Shown: positions 18,277 through 26,844 of the stretch, piece by piece
How positions within the stretch are numbered: position 1 is the first letter of the stretch
Layout: every line of letters starts with the position of its first letter
Assembly (NCBI GenBank): GCA_964574985.1
Contig: CAZNPH010000017.1
Coordinates: forward strand, 1 to 64,000
DNA length: 64,000 bases
Source of the DNA: CAZNPH01 sp964574985
Lineage (GTDB): Bacteria > Bacteroidota > Bacteroidia > Bacteroidales > SM23-62
Direction of reading: 5' to 3'
Notes under the pieces: model-generated
What the model was told of the DNA's origin: nothing
Seen by the model: only the letters and a program-made list of their open reading frames with translations
Databases searched by the model: none
Program-made: the position numbers and the translations under genes

Positions 18277-18284
18277 TATATTTG
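18277..18284 (+). promoter_or_regulatory. -7 promoter element giving a leaderless start
   Basis: TATATTTG matches TAnnTTTG and ends five bases before ATG 18289. Transcription would start at or next to the start codon, so the DUF433 message would be leaderless. Confidence 0.5.
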
Positions 18285-18288
18285 TAGT

Positions 18289-18552
18289 ATGACAGGATAC
18301 CACAATATCATTACTATAAACCCTGAAAAGAGGTTTGGAAAACCATGTATACGAAATACCCGAATCTCTGTTTATGATGTGCTGAGTTGGCTGGCCTCCG
18401 GTATGTCCCATGGTGAAATAACAAATGATTTTCCTGAAATTACCGAAGAAGATATTTCAGCGTGCCTTTCGTAACGTGAAAACGAGTTTATCATTAAGGA
18501 ATTTCTGGATAATATTGATTACAAAGAAATCAATTGCCTTGAGATTGATTAG
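18289..18552 (+). pseudogene. DUF433 antitoxin-like protein with premature stop
   Basis: From ATG 18289 the frame reads MTGYHNIITINPEKRFGKPC and a RISVYDVLSWL helix, the standard start of DUF433 proteins (winged-helix antitoxins usually paired with a DUF5615 PIN-like toxin). A TAA at 18472-18474 ends it after ISACLS, exactly where relatives continue YAAxRENEF. The following codons in the same frame are RENEFIIK and run to a TAG at 18550-18552. A small deletion that created the stop explains this. No DUF5615 gene follows, so it is an orphan. The 61-residue product might still fold but lacks the C-terminal helix. Confidence 0.65.
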
Positions 18553-18576
18553 TCTGACCGGCAAAAATAACAATAT

Positions 18577-18893
18577 GCAATACCCTTCGATCGTTTGGTA
18601 TGACGACCAATGACACCTGTTCTGTACACTTCACGGCCATAAGAGCAGCCATGACATTGTGTTTTCATCTTTTAATGATTTTGGAGAGGCACGCGTTACC
18701 AAACCCGTCATTCTGCTCAACCATGCTGGTTACCATTGTGCCCCGCATGTTTTTTATTTCATCCCCCCACGAAAAATGGTATATGATTTTCCAGGCAAGC
18801 AGCGATGAATGGTCTCCGAACTACCAGGCGGCTTTTACTGCATCCTGGTCAGGTCTGAAACCCCTGAATGTAGAAAATTCGGTTGACCGGTGA
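18577..18893 (+). pseudogene. Remnant of a GH62-type alpha-L-arabinofuranosidase
   Basis: One frame reads YPSIVWYDDQ, a TGA at 18611-18613, then HLFCTLHGHKSSHDIVFSSF and, further on, LLNHAGYHCAPHVFYF. Reading then jumps frame inside the C-run 18763-18768 to PHEKWYMIFQASSDEWSPNY. Restoring Trp at the TGA and removing one C joins these into a continuous GH62 pattern (family members strip arabinose from arabinoxylan). A further internal deletion follows AAF, and the last two thirds of the enzyme are absent. It is clearly non-functional. Confidence 0.65.
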
Positions 18894-19025
18894 TCCGGCC
18901 AATGCCGGTAAATCTGATAAATTTTTTATATCTTGATTTTTTGTCCGGTTGTCCGGTCCGTTCGAGACCGGAAACAGGTATATCGGCAAATATTTTTGTT
19001 TACAAATGGCAAAATACCAACAATT

Positions 19026-19139
19026 GTGAAATGTAAACGATTTTTTTTACTGATCATGCTGGGTCTGGGCATTGCCTGCAACAGTGAACGATATTCAATT
19101 CATCAGGATAATTCATTCATTAAAAATTCACAAAAATGA
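19026..19139 (+). CDS. Short lipoprotein-leader ORF, possible remnant
   Basis: From a GTG at 19026 the frame encodes KRFFLLIMLGLGIACNS, a convincing lipobox signal, and only 18 further residues. It stops in an ATGA overlap with the next gene's start at 19136. No ATG is available. It is most likely the 5' end of a lost gene whose remnant still couples to the esterase gene, but chance cannot be excluded. Confidence 0.3.
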   Translation: MKCKRFFLLIMLGLGIACNSERYSIHQDNSFIKNSQK

Positions 19140-20599
19140 AAAAAGCTGTTTTATTTTCCGTTATTTCAGTACTTCTGTTGCTGTTTGTACCGTCAGTGAA
19201 TGCAGAGGTCGAACTGCCTGCCATTATTTCTTCGGATATGGTTTTGCAGCGCAACACCACGGTGGTGATCTGGGGCTGGGCAGATGCCGGCGAAGAAATT
19301 TCCATTGAGCTTTCCTGGCTGAATGTGCCATTGAATGTGGAAGCGGACAATGAGGGGAATTGGCGTGTTGAACTGGGAACCACCAACAGCAAAGATCCGC
19401 AGACCATCAGGATCAATAGCAGGGAATCGGATATTGTACTGGAGAATGTTTTGTTCGGGGAAGTCTGGTTGTGTTCGGGACAATCGAATATGCAACAACC
19501 GGTCAAAGGTTATGACGGACAACCTACATTCGGTTCCAACATGGCAACTGCAAGGGGTCATAATCCCGATTTGCGTTTGTTTACGGTAGACCGGGTCGGT
19601 TCCGGGACCCCTTTGCAGGATGTTGAGAAATACACGGCCTGGCAACAGGCAACTCCGGAGAGCGTTTCGGAATTTACCGCCATCGGTTATTTCTTTGGAC
19701 TGCAGTTGCAGGAAATCCTGGATGTGCCGGTGGGTGTGATCCACACTTCCTGGGGCGGTAGCTCCGTTCAGGCCTGGATCAGCAAGGAAGTAATAAGCAC
19801 TTATCAGGAAGTCGATCTTGAAGATGTGGATATAACAAAACATACAAATCATATTCCGACGGCCCTGTTCAATGCCATGATCCATCCGTTGATCCCGTAT
19901 ACAATAAAAGGAGCGTTGTGGTATCAGGGTGAGTCCAACCGCAAGGAACCGGGGAAATACAGGGATCTGTTTCCCGCCATGGTTAAGGATTGGCGTAACC
20001 GTTGGGGAATCGGCGATTTCCCGTTCTTCTATGTACAGATCGCACCTTTCATATATGAAGGCAATGATGTGTTCAATACGGTGGAAAATTCAGCTTTTAT
20101 CCGTGAGGTTCAATTGCAATGCCTGGATCTGATCCCCAATTCAGGCATCGCCGTTACCATGGACATCGGGGACCAATATTGCATTCACCCGCCAAAGAAA
20201 AAAGAAGTGGCGGACAGATTGCTGTTTAACGCCCTCAGCAAAACCTACGGCTTCGATGCCGCGGATTGTGCTTCTCCGGTTTATGAGTCGCACGAGGCAA
20301 AAGATGGCGGGATCCTGTTGAAATTCAAAAATGCGGAGACCGGATTGTATGCCTTTGAAAAGCTAAAGGGATTTGAGATCGCCGGGGAAGACAGGGTGTT
20401 TTATCCGGCCGATGCTGCAATTGTGAACCGCAACGAAGTACAGGTAAAAAGCGATAAAGTGTCAAATCCGGTGGCAGTGCGTTATGCCTGGCAGAACTGG
20501 ATCGTGGGGACGCTTTATGATACCAGTCTTTTGCCTGCATCGTCCTTCAGGACAGACGATTGGGAGGATGCAACCAGACAGGGAACGGCCGGAAAATGA
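19136..20599 (+). CDS. Sialate O-acetylesterase family protein
   Basis: 487 residues with a signal peptide (cleavage near VNA). The family opening ELPAIISSDMVLQR is followed by a beta-sandwich region, then the SGNH-type catalytic domain: SGQSNMQ with Ser117, WGGSSVQAW, ALWYQGESN near 263, and the Asp/His block DIGDQYCIHPPKK near 342-352. All catalytic residues are present. Proteins of this family (PF03629/DUF303) deacetylate sialic acids or plant cell-wall glycans; in this sugar-acid and pectin-like context hemicellulose or pectin acetyl esters are the likelier substrate. Both flanks carry short signal-peptide remnants. Confidence 0.9.
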   Translation: MKKAVLFSVISVLLLLFVPSVNAEVELPAIISSDMVLQRNTTVVIWGWADAGEEISIELSWLNVPLNVEADNEGNWRVELGTTNSKDPQTIRINSRESDIVLENVLFGEVWLCSGQSNMQQPVKGYDGQPTFGSNMATARGHNPDLRLFTVDRVGSGTPLQDVEKYTAWQQATPESVSEFTAIGYFFGLQLQEILDVPVGVIHTSWGGSSVQAWISKEVISTYQEVDLEDVDITKHTNHIPTALFNAMIHPLIPYTIKGALWYQGESNRKEPGKYRDLFPAMVKDWRNRWGIGDFPFFYVQIAPFIYEGNDVFNTVENSAFIREVQLQCLDLIPNSGIAVTMDIGDQYCIHPPKKKEVADRLLFNALSKTYGFDAADCASPVYESHEAKDGGILLKFKNAETGLYAFEKLKGFEIAGEDRVFYPADAAIVNRNEVQVKSDKVSNPVAVRYAWQNWIVGTLYDTSLLPASSFRTDDWEDATRQGTAGK

Positions 20600-20658
20600 A
20601 ACGCAGTTTTTTTCTTGCCTTTTTGGCAACTTGTATTATGACGGTTTCGCGGGGATAG
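20596..20658 (+). pseudogene. Signal-peptide-only ORF, remnant of a deleted gene
   Basis: A 20-residue frame beginning MKRSFFLAFLATCIMTVS overlaps the esterase stop as ATGA and ends at TAG 20656-20658. It is a complete export-signal core with no mature protein. This is what remains if a deletion removed the rest of a translationally coupled secreted-protein gene. Confidence 0.4.
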
Positions 20659-20681
20659 AAAAATAATAAAAAAAATTAATC

Positions 20682-21980
20682 ATGAGAACCAACAGAAGGA
20701 ATTTCATTTCAACCGCGGCAGCGGCCGGGGCCGCTTCAGCCATGATCCCATTTTCATCCTGTGCTACAGACCGAAGTCAGGAATCCGGTTTTCCCGACTA
20801 TGCTCCGCTGGACAAGGCACGATCGGAACCCGTGCTGAAAAGGGAACTGTTCCCTTCTCCGGTAATCATTGAAAAACTTGAATTGCTCCGGGACAGGAAC
20901 AATTTCATTTGCCGTGTGAGGTCAAAGGATGGTGCGGAAGGCATTTCCGTCGGCCACCCCTTTATCTCGAACCAGGGATACCCGATATTCAGGCATTCCC
21001 TGCATCACCGTTTTACCGGTCAGGATGCGCGTGATCTGGACAGATTGATTTTCGAGTCCGCCGAATACAATATCAAAAGGCAAGGCATCCCCCTGTGTGT
21101 GCAGTTTGCCACCATTGAGTTTGCAATTCTTGATATGCTCGGCAATCTGGCCGGTCTGCCGGTGGGTAAGCTGATCGGTGAAATCCATCATCCGGAAATC
21201 GCCATATATCTGGGGGGTCGTTACGGCCAACTGCGCAGCATGGAACCAGAGAAATCCCTTGAGCTGGTGCAGCAGGATCTAATGGAAACCGATGCGAAGG
21301 CCATTAAAATCCGTGCCGGCCGCGGAGACAACCTGGGTTCCGATATTGATAATGCCCCGGGAAGGACAGAAAAACTCATCCGTATGGCCCGTGAAAAATT
21401 CGGGGATGATATGGTCCTTATGATCGACGGAAACGGGTCCTATTCTGTAAAGGAAGCCATCCGCATTGGCAGGATCCTGGAGGAGTACAATTACTACTTT
21501 TATGAGGAGCCCGTACCCTGGGACTGGTATGAAGAACAAAAGCGGGTTGCCGATGCACTGGAGATCAAAATGGCCGGAGGTGAAGAAGAGTTCGGAATGC
21601 ACGCTTTCCGCTGGCTGATCGCCAACAACGCATTTGAGATCCTGCAGCCCGACCAGTTTTATTTCGGAGGCATGATCCGTTCCATGAAAGTGGCACGCAT
21701 GGCCGAAGTGTGCGGGAAAAAGATCGTTCCCCACATGTCCGGGGGAGGCCTGGGATACCTCTATATGCTGCATTTCACCTCAGCTTGTCCGAATGCAGGC
21801 AAATATCATGAATTCAAGATGTTTGAAACCAGGGATGCAAACGGAACCACCATCCCCGTTGAGAGCAAGACAGAACCTTTTGCCAGTGTGGATGGCGTAA
21901 TAAAGGTCCCCACGGGGTCCGGACTGGGTATCAACATAGATCCTGATTACATCAGTACACATAAAGTTATATACGGATAA
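20682..21980 (+). CDS. Mandelate racemase / muconate lactonizing enzyme family protein, exported
   Basis: 432 residues with a twin-arginine signal (TNRRNFISTAAAAGAASAM) and a possible lipobox SSC. Enolase-superfamily barrel: catalytic strand KAIKIRAG, metal ligands in MIDGNGSY (Asp), YEEPVPW (Glu) and GGEEEFG (Glu), and the general base in PHMSGGGLG. Members dehydrate sugar acids or racemise alpha-hydroxy acids; an exported sugar-acid dehydratase is plausible beside the FAD oxidoreductase and PanE-like genes. Which reaction is not determinable by eye. Confidence 0.85.
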   Translation: MRTNRRNFISTAAAAGAASAMIPFSSCATDRSQESGFPDYAPLDKARSEPVLKRELFPSPVIIEKLELLRDRNNFICRVRSKDGAEGISVGHPFISNQGYPIFRHSLHHRFTGQDARDLDRLIFESAEYNIKRQGIPLCVQFATIEFAILDMLGNLAGLPVGKLIGEIHHPEIAIYLGGRYGQLRSMEPEKSLELVQQDLMETDAKAIKIRAGRGDNLGSDIDNAPGRTEKLIRMAREKFGDDMVLMIDGNGSYSVKEAIRIGRILEEYNYYFYEEPVPWDWYEEQKRVADALEIKMAGGEEEFGMHAFRWLIANNAFEILQPDQFYFGGMIRSMKVARMAEVCGKKIVPHMSGGGLGYLYMLHFTSACPNAGKYHEFKMFETRDANGTTIPVESKTEPFASVDGVIKVPTGSGLGINIDPDYISTHKVIYG

Positions 21981-22200
21981 TCCGTCACACCCCAAAAAAG
22001 ATAAAACTCCCCAAATGGACGGGCATTGCAAACATTTCCATGCGGGCAGGCGGCTCTGGCAGCATGCCGGGGACAAGAATTTGTCCCGTGTGGTAAAAAT
22101 TGCCACCGGGGGCAGAAATCACAATTACCGGCTGTTGACCCACGCCCATTACTTTGAAAAAAAGGAGTTATGGCGATGAGCAAATAATTGTTAACTTTCC

Positions 22201-23251
22201 GGTCCATGTATGGAAGAGGAAGACGGAGATGAAAACTGTGGGGCTGAATATTATCCTTTGAAAAGAGGTTTTGATTATTTCTACGGTTTTTACTGAAGCA
22301 TGTTGCATTATTACAGAAGCGATAATATTTTCCGGGGAACAACCCAGGTAAAGGATCCGGGATATCTGACAGACATCATTGCAGAGGAGAGCTGTGACTT
22401 CATTGAACGGAACCGGGACAGACCATTCTTTTTGTACACAGCATTCAATGCGGTGCATACCCCCCCTGGAAGCCCCGGAAGAAGACCTGGCATATATTGA
22501 TTCGAAAATGGCTACAGGAGATGAACCGGAAGGATTTGAAAAGGTGCGCTACAGGGCGGCAATGCTATTGGCCCTGGACCGGGCGATCGGCCGGATCAAC
22601 AGCAAATTAAAAGAACTCGGACTGGAAGAGAATACCCTGGTGATATTTACCAATGATAACGGAGATTATGGCCCGTACAACCGGGAAACTGTTTTTTCCG
22701 GCGGCAAAGGGAATGCATTGGAAGGAGGCATCCGGGTTCCTTTTATTATGAAATGGCCCGGGAAAATTCAGGAAGGCAGGGTTTATGACGGCATAACCAG
22801 CACATTGGACATATTGCCAACAGCAGTTGTTGCCGGAAACGGCAGCATTGAGCCGGAATGGAATATCCACGGAGTGGATTTGATGCCTTGCCTGAGAAAT
22901 GAAAAGAAAGGAGATCCTCATGACTGGCTGTTCTGGAGGATGGGAGGGACCAAAGCCGCGAGAAACGGAAAATGGAAATTGTTTTACAATGGCTACAGCG
23001 GTTATGGCGGTTATGGTGTTCCCGAAGACCAGGCCCGGTGGTTTTTATTCAATCTGGAAACCGATCCTTCTGAAAAGCATGATCTTTCAAAGGTTTTTCC
23101 CGGTGTTTTTGAAGAAATGCAAAAACAATATCGACAGTGGGAAAGCGAACAACCGGCCCCTTGTGGCCATTCGGAGCTTCAGGACAAATGGGTCAATGGG
23201 AGGAAAAATAAACAGAATAAAATCAATCCCCGTAACCAAAACTTTTCATAA
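22201..23251 (+). pseudogene. Broken S1 sulfatase lacking its N-terminus
   Basis: The first recognisable part reads YYPLKRGFDYFYGFY, a TGA at 22294-22296, then SMLHYYRSDNIFRGT and FFLYTAFNAVHTP. The frame then changes inside a run of seven C (22460-22466) to LEAPEEDLAYIDSK and continues through the sulfatase C-terminus (FTNDNGDYGPYNRE, GGKGNALEGGIRVPF). Removing one C restores VHTPLEAPEED. The N-terminal third with the CxPSR formylglycine site is absent; 21981-22200 holds nothing recognisable. It cannot make an active sulfatase. Confidence 0.8.
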
Positions 23252-23266
23252 CTAAATTTATTCCGA

Positions 23267-25051
23267 ATGAGATATCGTAATTGTTTGTTTGTTTCTTTGC
23301 TCCTTCTCCTTTTCTCATGCAACAATGAGAAGGATATCCTTATAGAAGCCGAATCTTTTCAGGAAAAAGGCGGGTGGGTCGTCGACCAGCAATTCATGGA
23401 TGAGATGGGATCACCGTTTCTGCTGGCGCATGGCCTGGGCAATCCTGTGGAAGATGCACAAACGGATGTTTTGCTTCCGTCCCCCGGGGAATACAGGATC
23501 TGGGTGCGCACCCGCGACTGGGTGGCAACCTGGAACGCTCAGGGTGCACCCGGCAAATTTCGACTGATTGTAAACCGGCAATCTCTTGATACCGTTTTTG
23601 GAACGGAAGGAGCAGAATGGCACTGGCAGGATGGCGGGACTGTCCGGATGAATGAGCGGGAATGTCAGATAAATATTCATGACCTTACCGGATTTGAAGG
23701 AAGGATCGATGCCATTTACATGACCAGGGATTTGTCTTTTGTGCCACCGGAAAAACCTGAGGAACTTATCTCGTGGAGGAGGAAACAATTGAACACGGAA
23801 ACAGTGGAAAACTGCCGTGAATTCGATCTGGTGGTCGTTGGGGGAGGCATTGCGGGTATCTGCGCTTCCCTTTCTGCGGCTAGGCTGGGATTGGAAGTGG
23901 CGCTGGTGCAGGACCGTCCTGTGGTGGGCGGGAACAACAGTTCGGAAGTGCGGGTATGGCTGGGCGGAAAAACAAATTTCGAGCCCTATGAGAATATCGG
24001 CAACATTGTGAAGGAACTGGAGCAGGAAAAAGCAGCACATTATGGCCCCGGCAATACAGGAGTGATTTATGAAGATGAGAAAAAGCTCGGATTGCTGAAG
24101 GCCGAGAAAAACATCGAATTGTTTTTATGGCACCGGGCCAATGAAGTCATCATGGACAATGAACGGATTGCTGCCATTATTGCCCAGGATGTACTGACCG
24201 GTAAGCGGAAAAGGATCCCGGGCAGGTATTTTGCCGATTGTACGGGGGACGGATGCATAGGTTACCTGGCGGGCGCCGATTATGAAATGACCGAAAAAAA
24301 GCATATGGGCAGGTCCAATCTCTGGAATGTGGTTGAAACCGGTGAGCCTGTTCCTTTTCCCGATTGCCCCTGGGCACTTGATCTCAGTGACAGGACATTC
24401 CCCGGAAGAAAAGATCATCCGGGTGTGTACGGAAGAAAAGGGCTGGGGGCACTGGGCAGTTGGTTCTGGGAAAGCGGATTTGATCATGATCCCATCCGGA
24501 AGGGAGAATACATACGTGACTGGAATTTCAGGGCAATGTACGGGGCATGGGATTGCCTGAAGAACACAGACGGACTTTATCCCGGTCACAAACTCGACTG
24601 GGCCGCATATATATCCGGCAAACGGGAATCCAGAAGACTGCTGGGTGATGTCATTCTCACCAAAGAAGACCTGATTCAATCCAGGAAATATGAAGACGGC
24701 TGTGTCCCCGCTACCTGGGATATCGATATTCATCTTCCCCATCCCGAATACAACGAAGGGTTCCCCGGGGATGCATATATATCGCAGGATTATCATACGG
24801 ACTATCCGCGTCCCTACTGGATCCCTTACCGCTGCCTGTATTCAAGGAATGTCGCCAACCTGTTCATGGCAGGCAGGCATGTAAGTGTAACCCATCAGGC
24901 ACTGGGTGCGGCAAGGGTCATGCGCACTACCGGCATGATGGGCGAAGTGGTCGGCATGGCTTCCAGAATATGTCACGATCATCATGCCACGCCGGGACAA
25001 GTCTATCAGAATCACCTTGATGAATTGATTACATTAATGAAAAATCCATGA
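23267..25051 (+). CDS. FAD-dependent oxidoreductase with N-terminal carbohydrate-binding-like domain, lipoprotein
   Basis: 594 residues, lipobox LLFSC. Residues about 22-160 are a beta-sandwich (ILIEAESFQEKGGWVVDQQF; PGEYRIWVRTRDW) resembling carbohydrate-binding modules found with such enzymes. The FAD domain starts at about 185 with LVVVGGGIAGICASLSAARL and VVGGNNSSEVRVWLGG; YFADCTGDGCIGYLAGAD and a C-terminal NLFMAGRHVSVTHQALGAAR complete the fold. PF12831-type flavoprotein; a periplasmic sugar oxidation is inferred. Its stop overlaps the start of the PanE-like gene (ATGA). Confidence 0.85.
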   Translation: MRYRNCLFVSLLLLLFSCNNEKDILIEAESFQEKGGWVVDQQFMDEMGSPFLLAHGLGNPVEDAQTDVLLPSPGEYRIWVRTRDWVATWNAQGAPGKFRLIVNRQSLDTVFGTEGAEWHWQDGGTVRMNERECQINIHDLTGFEGRIDAIYMTRDLSFVPPEKPEELISWRRKQLNTETVENCREFDLVVVGGGIAGICASLSAARLGLEVALVQDRPVVGGNNSSEVRVWLGGKTNFEPYENIGNIVKELEQEKAAHYGPGNTGVIYEDEKKLGLLKAEKNIELFLWHRANEVIMDNERIAAIIAQDVLTGKRKRIPGRYFADCTGDGCIGYLAGADYEMTEKKHMGRSNLWNVVETGEPVPFPDCPWALDLSDRTFPGRKDHPGVYGRKGLGALGSWFWESGFDHDPIRKGEYIRDWNFRAMYGAWDCLKNTDGLYPGHKLDWAAYISGKRESRRLLGDVILTKEDLIQSRKYEDGCVPATWDIDIHLPHPEYNEGFPGDAYISQDYHTDYPRPYWIPYRCLYSRNVANLFMAGRHVSVTHQALGAARVMRTTGMMGEVVGMASRICHDHHATPGQVYQNHLDELITLMKNP

Positions 25052-25971
25052 GAACTGCAATCATCGGAACCGGAGGGGTAGGCGGATATTATGGAGCAAA
25101 ACTGAAACAGGCGGGGTGTGATGTTTCTTTCCTGGCCCGGGGTGCGCATCTGGAGGCCATGCAGCGTGAAGGCTTAACTGTTAAAAGCCTGCTGGGGGAT
25201 TTTCATGTCGGTGATCTGACCGCAACGGACAACATCCGGGAAATCGGTACGGCCGATTTGATCATTCTTGCTGTGAAATCGTGGCAGGTAAAGGAGATCA
25301 GGGAAGAATTGAAAACGATCATGCATGAGACAACCGTGATCCTTCCATTGCAGAACGGAGTGCTAGCGGTGGATGAACTGGCCGGAACCATAGACCGGAA
25401 GAACATCCTTGGCGGAATGTGCAGGATCATCAGCAAGATCGAATCTCCGGGTGTGATCAATCATTTCGGGGTGACACCAACCATTGTTTTCGGGGAAACC
25501 GACCATTCCCGTTCTGAACGGGTCAGAAAAATCAAAGACCTTTTTGACCGGGCAGGAATTAAATCACGGATCTCCGGCGACATCGATTCAGACATATGGA
25601 AGAAGTTTATGGCAGTATGTGTTAGTGGCTTACTGGCGGTTACGCGGACTACCTACGGTGAAATAAGGGAATTGAAGGAAACAAGGCAAATGATGATAGA
25701 TCTGCTGAATGAGATATATGCATTGTCCCAAAAGATGGGGATCAACATTGAACCGGGTTTTGTTGATCAAACGGTTGAATTTTTTGATTCCCTGCCCTAT
25801 GGTGCAAACTCCTCATTGACAAGGGATGTAATGGAGGGCAAACCATCGGAGATTGAATATCAGAACGGGACGGTGGTCAGACTCGCAAGGGAATATGGCG
25901 TGGAAGTGCCGGTGAATCAGTTTGTTTATTATTGTATTTTGCCCATGGAACGGAAAGCAAGAAGGAACTGA
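25048..25971 (+). CDS. 2-dehydropantoate 2-reductase family (ketopantoate reductase-like)
   Basis: 307 residues, cytoplasmic. NADP-binding Rossmann motif IIGTGGVGGYYGAKL at residues 4-18, SFLARGAHLEAM, LIILAVKSWQ, LPLQNGV and the C-terminal helical domain with SDIWKKFMAV (catalytic Lys) and SSLTRDVMEGKPSEIE are all typical PanE-family features. True PanE works in pantothenate synthesis. Translational coupling to a FAD oxidoreductase in a catabolic locus suggests instead a 2-keto/2-hydroxy acid reductase of sugar-acid metabolism. I leave the symbol blank for that reason. Confidence 0.85.
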   Translation: MRTAIIGTGGVGGYYGAKLKQAGCDVSFLARGAHLEAMQREGLTVKSLLGDFHVGDLTATDNIREIGTADLIILAVKSWQVKEIREELKTIMHETTVILPLQNGVLAVDELAGTIDRKNILGGMCRIISKIESPGVINHFGVTPTIVFGETDHSRSERVRKIKDLFDRAGIKSRISGDIDSDIWKKFMAVCVSGLLAVTRTTYGEIRELKETRQMMIDLLNEIYALSQKMGINIEPGFVDQTVEFFDSLPYGANSSLTRDVMEGKPSEIEYQNGTVVRLAREYGVEVPVNQFVYYCILPMERKARRN

Positions 25972-25984
25972 AAGCAAGGAGAAA

Positions 25985-26833
25985 ATGAGAGCCATGAGAA
26001 AAACGAAAGCACTGAAAACGTTCATTTCGATTCTTTTGGCGGGTATTGTTTTGTGTTCGTGTCAATCCGGCAAGGATAGTAAAAATGAATCCTGGACATT
26101 TGTAAGCATGCCCGACTTCCTGAATGTGGACTGTGATTATCCACAGGAAGGATGGGAGGATGCCCTGTCTTCCATCCTTGCCCCGGCGAAAAGTGAGAAC
26201 CCCGATTTTCTGGTGGTGCCCGGTGACCTTGTCATGGGACACTGGGATGCTCCGGTATGGAATGATGAAGATACCATTGCGAAGTATTCCGACCGGTATT
26301 ATACGGCATGGAAAAGCAGGATGGATCATCACGGACTGAAATTCTGCACTTCCATCGGAGATCATGAAATCGGTGACAATCCCTGGCGCCAATCGAAAAA
26401 ACTGAAGGCGGTAAAAATATATAAGGATGCCTTTGCCCGGCATATGAAGATGGCCCGGAATGGCCCGGAACATATGAAAGGCACGGCCTTCTGGTGGAGG
26501 CGAAGGACGTTTTGTTCATTTCCGTCGATGTTTTTGAAAAAGGCCGGAGCGATCAGGGAAATTGAGCTCATGCCCCACGGGGAGCATCTGTGGCAGACCA
26601 AACGGAACAGGCCCCTGGAATATGTTACCATTACAGATGAAAACAGGGCCGGGGGATTTTATCCGGTCGGATATGTCATGATCGGGAAAACAGACGGAAA
26701 AAAATTTGTCAATCGCAGAGGATATTTCCTGAAGGAATATGAATCAGGTGATGAACGGGCGGTACCCATATTCAGAAAAGACAACAAGCAGGGCCTGCCG
26801 GTTGAATTGCCGGAAATCACCATCAAACAATAA
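25985..26833 (+). pseudogene. Metallophosphoesterase with frameshift and internal deletion
   Basis: A lipoprotein signal (lipobox VLCSC) leads into a calcineurin-like domain: FVSMPDFLNVD, PDFLVVPGDLVMGHWD and TSIGDHEIGDNPW. After HMKGTAF the frame goes off; the true continuation LVEAKDVLFISVDVFEKGRS is in the next frame, so one base is missing near 26490. That frame then ends in a TGA. Back in the first frame only a C-terminal tail (ELMPHGEHLWQ, RPLEYVTITDENR) remains, so the central part with the histidine metal ligands is deleted. ATG 25985 or 25994 is the start. Confidence 0.7.
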
Positions 26834-26844
26834 AAAATCAAATT

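Noticed and set aside
18611..22296. In-frame TGA codons as recoded Trp or selenocysteine
   Set aside because: Many intact genes here end in TGA, and both affected frames also carry frameshifts and deletions, so simple nonsense decay fits better.
22379..23251. A separate 290-residue sulfatase gene starting at ATG 22379
   Set aside because: The first 30 codons are out of frame with the sulfatase reading; homology enters only after the C-run, so this is the tail of a broken gene.
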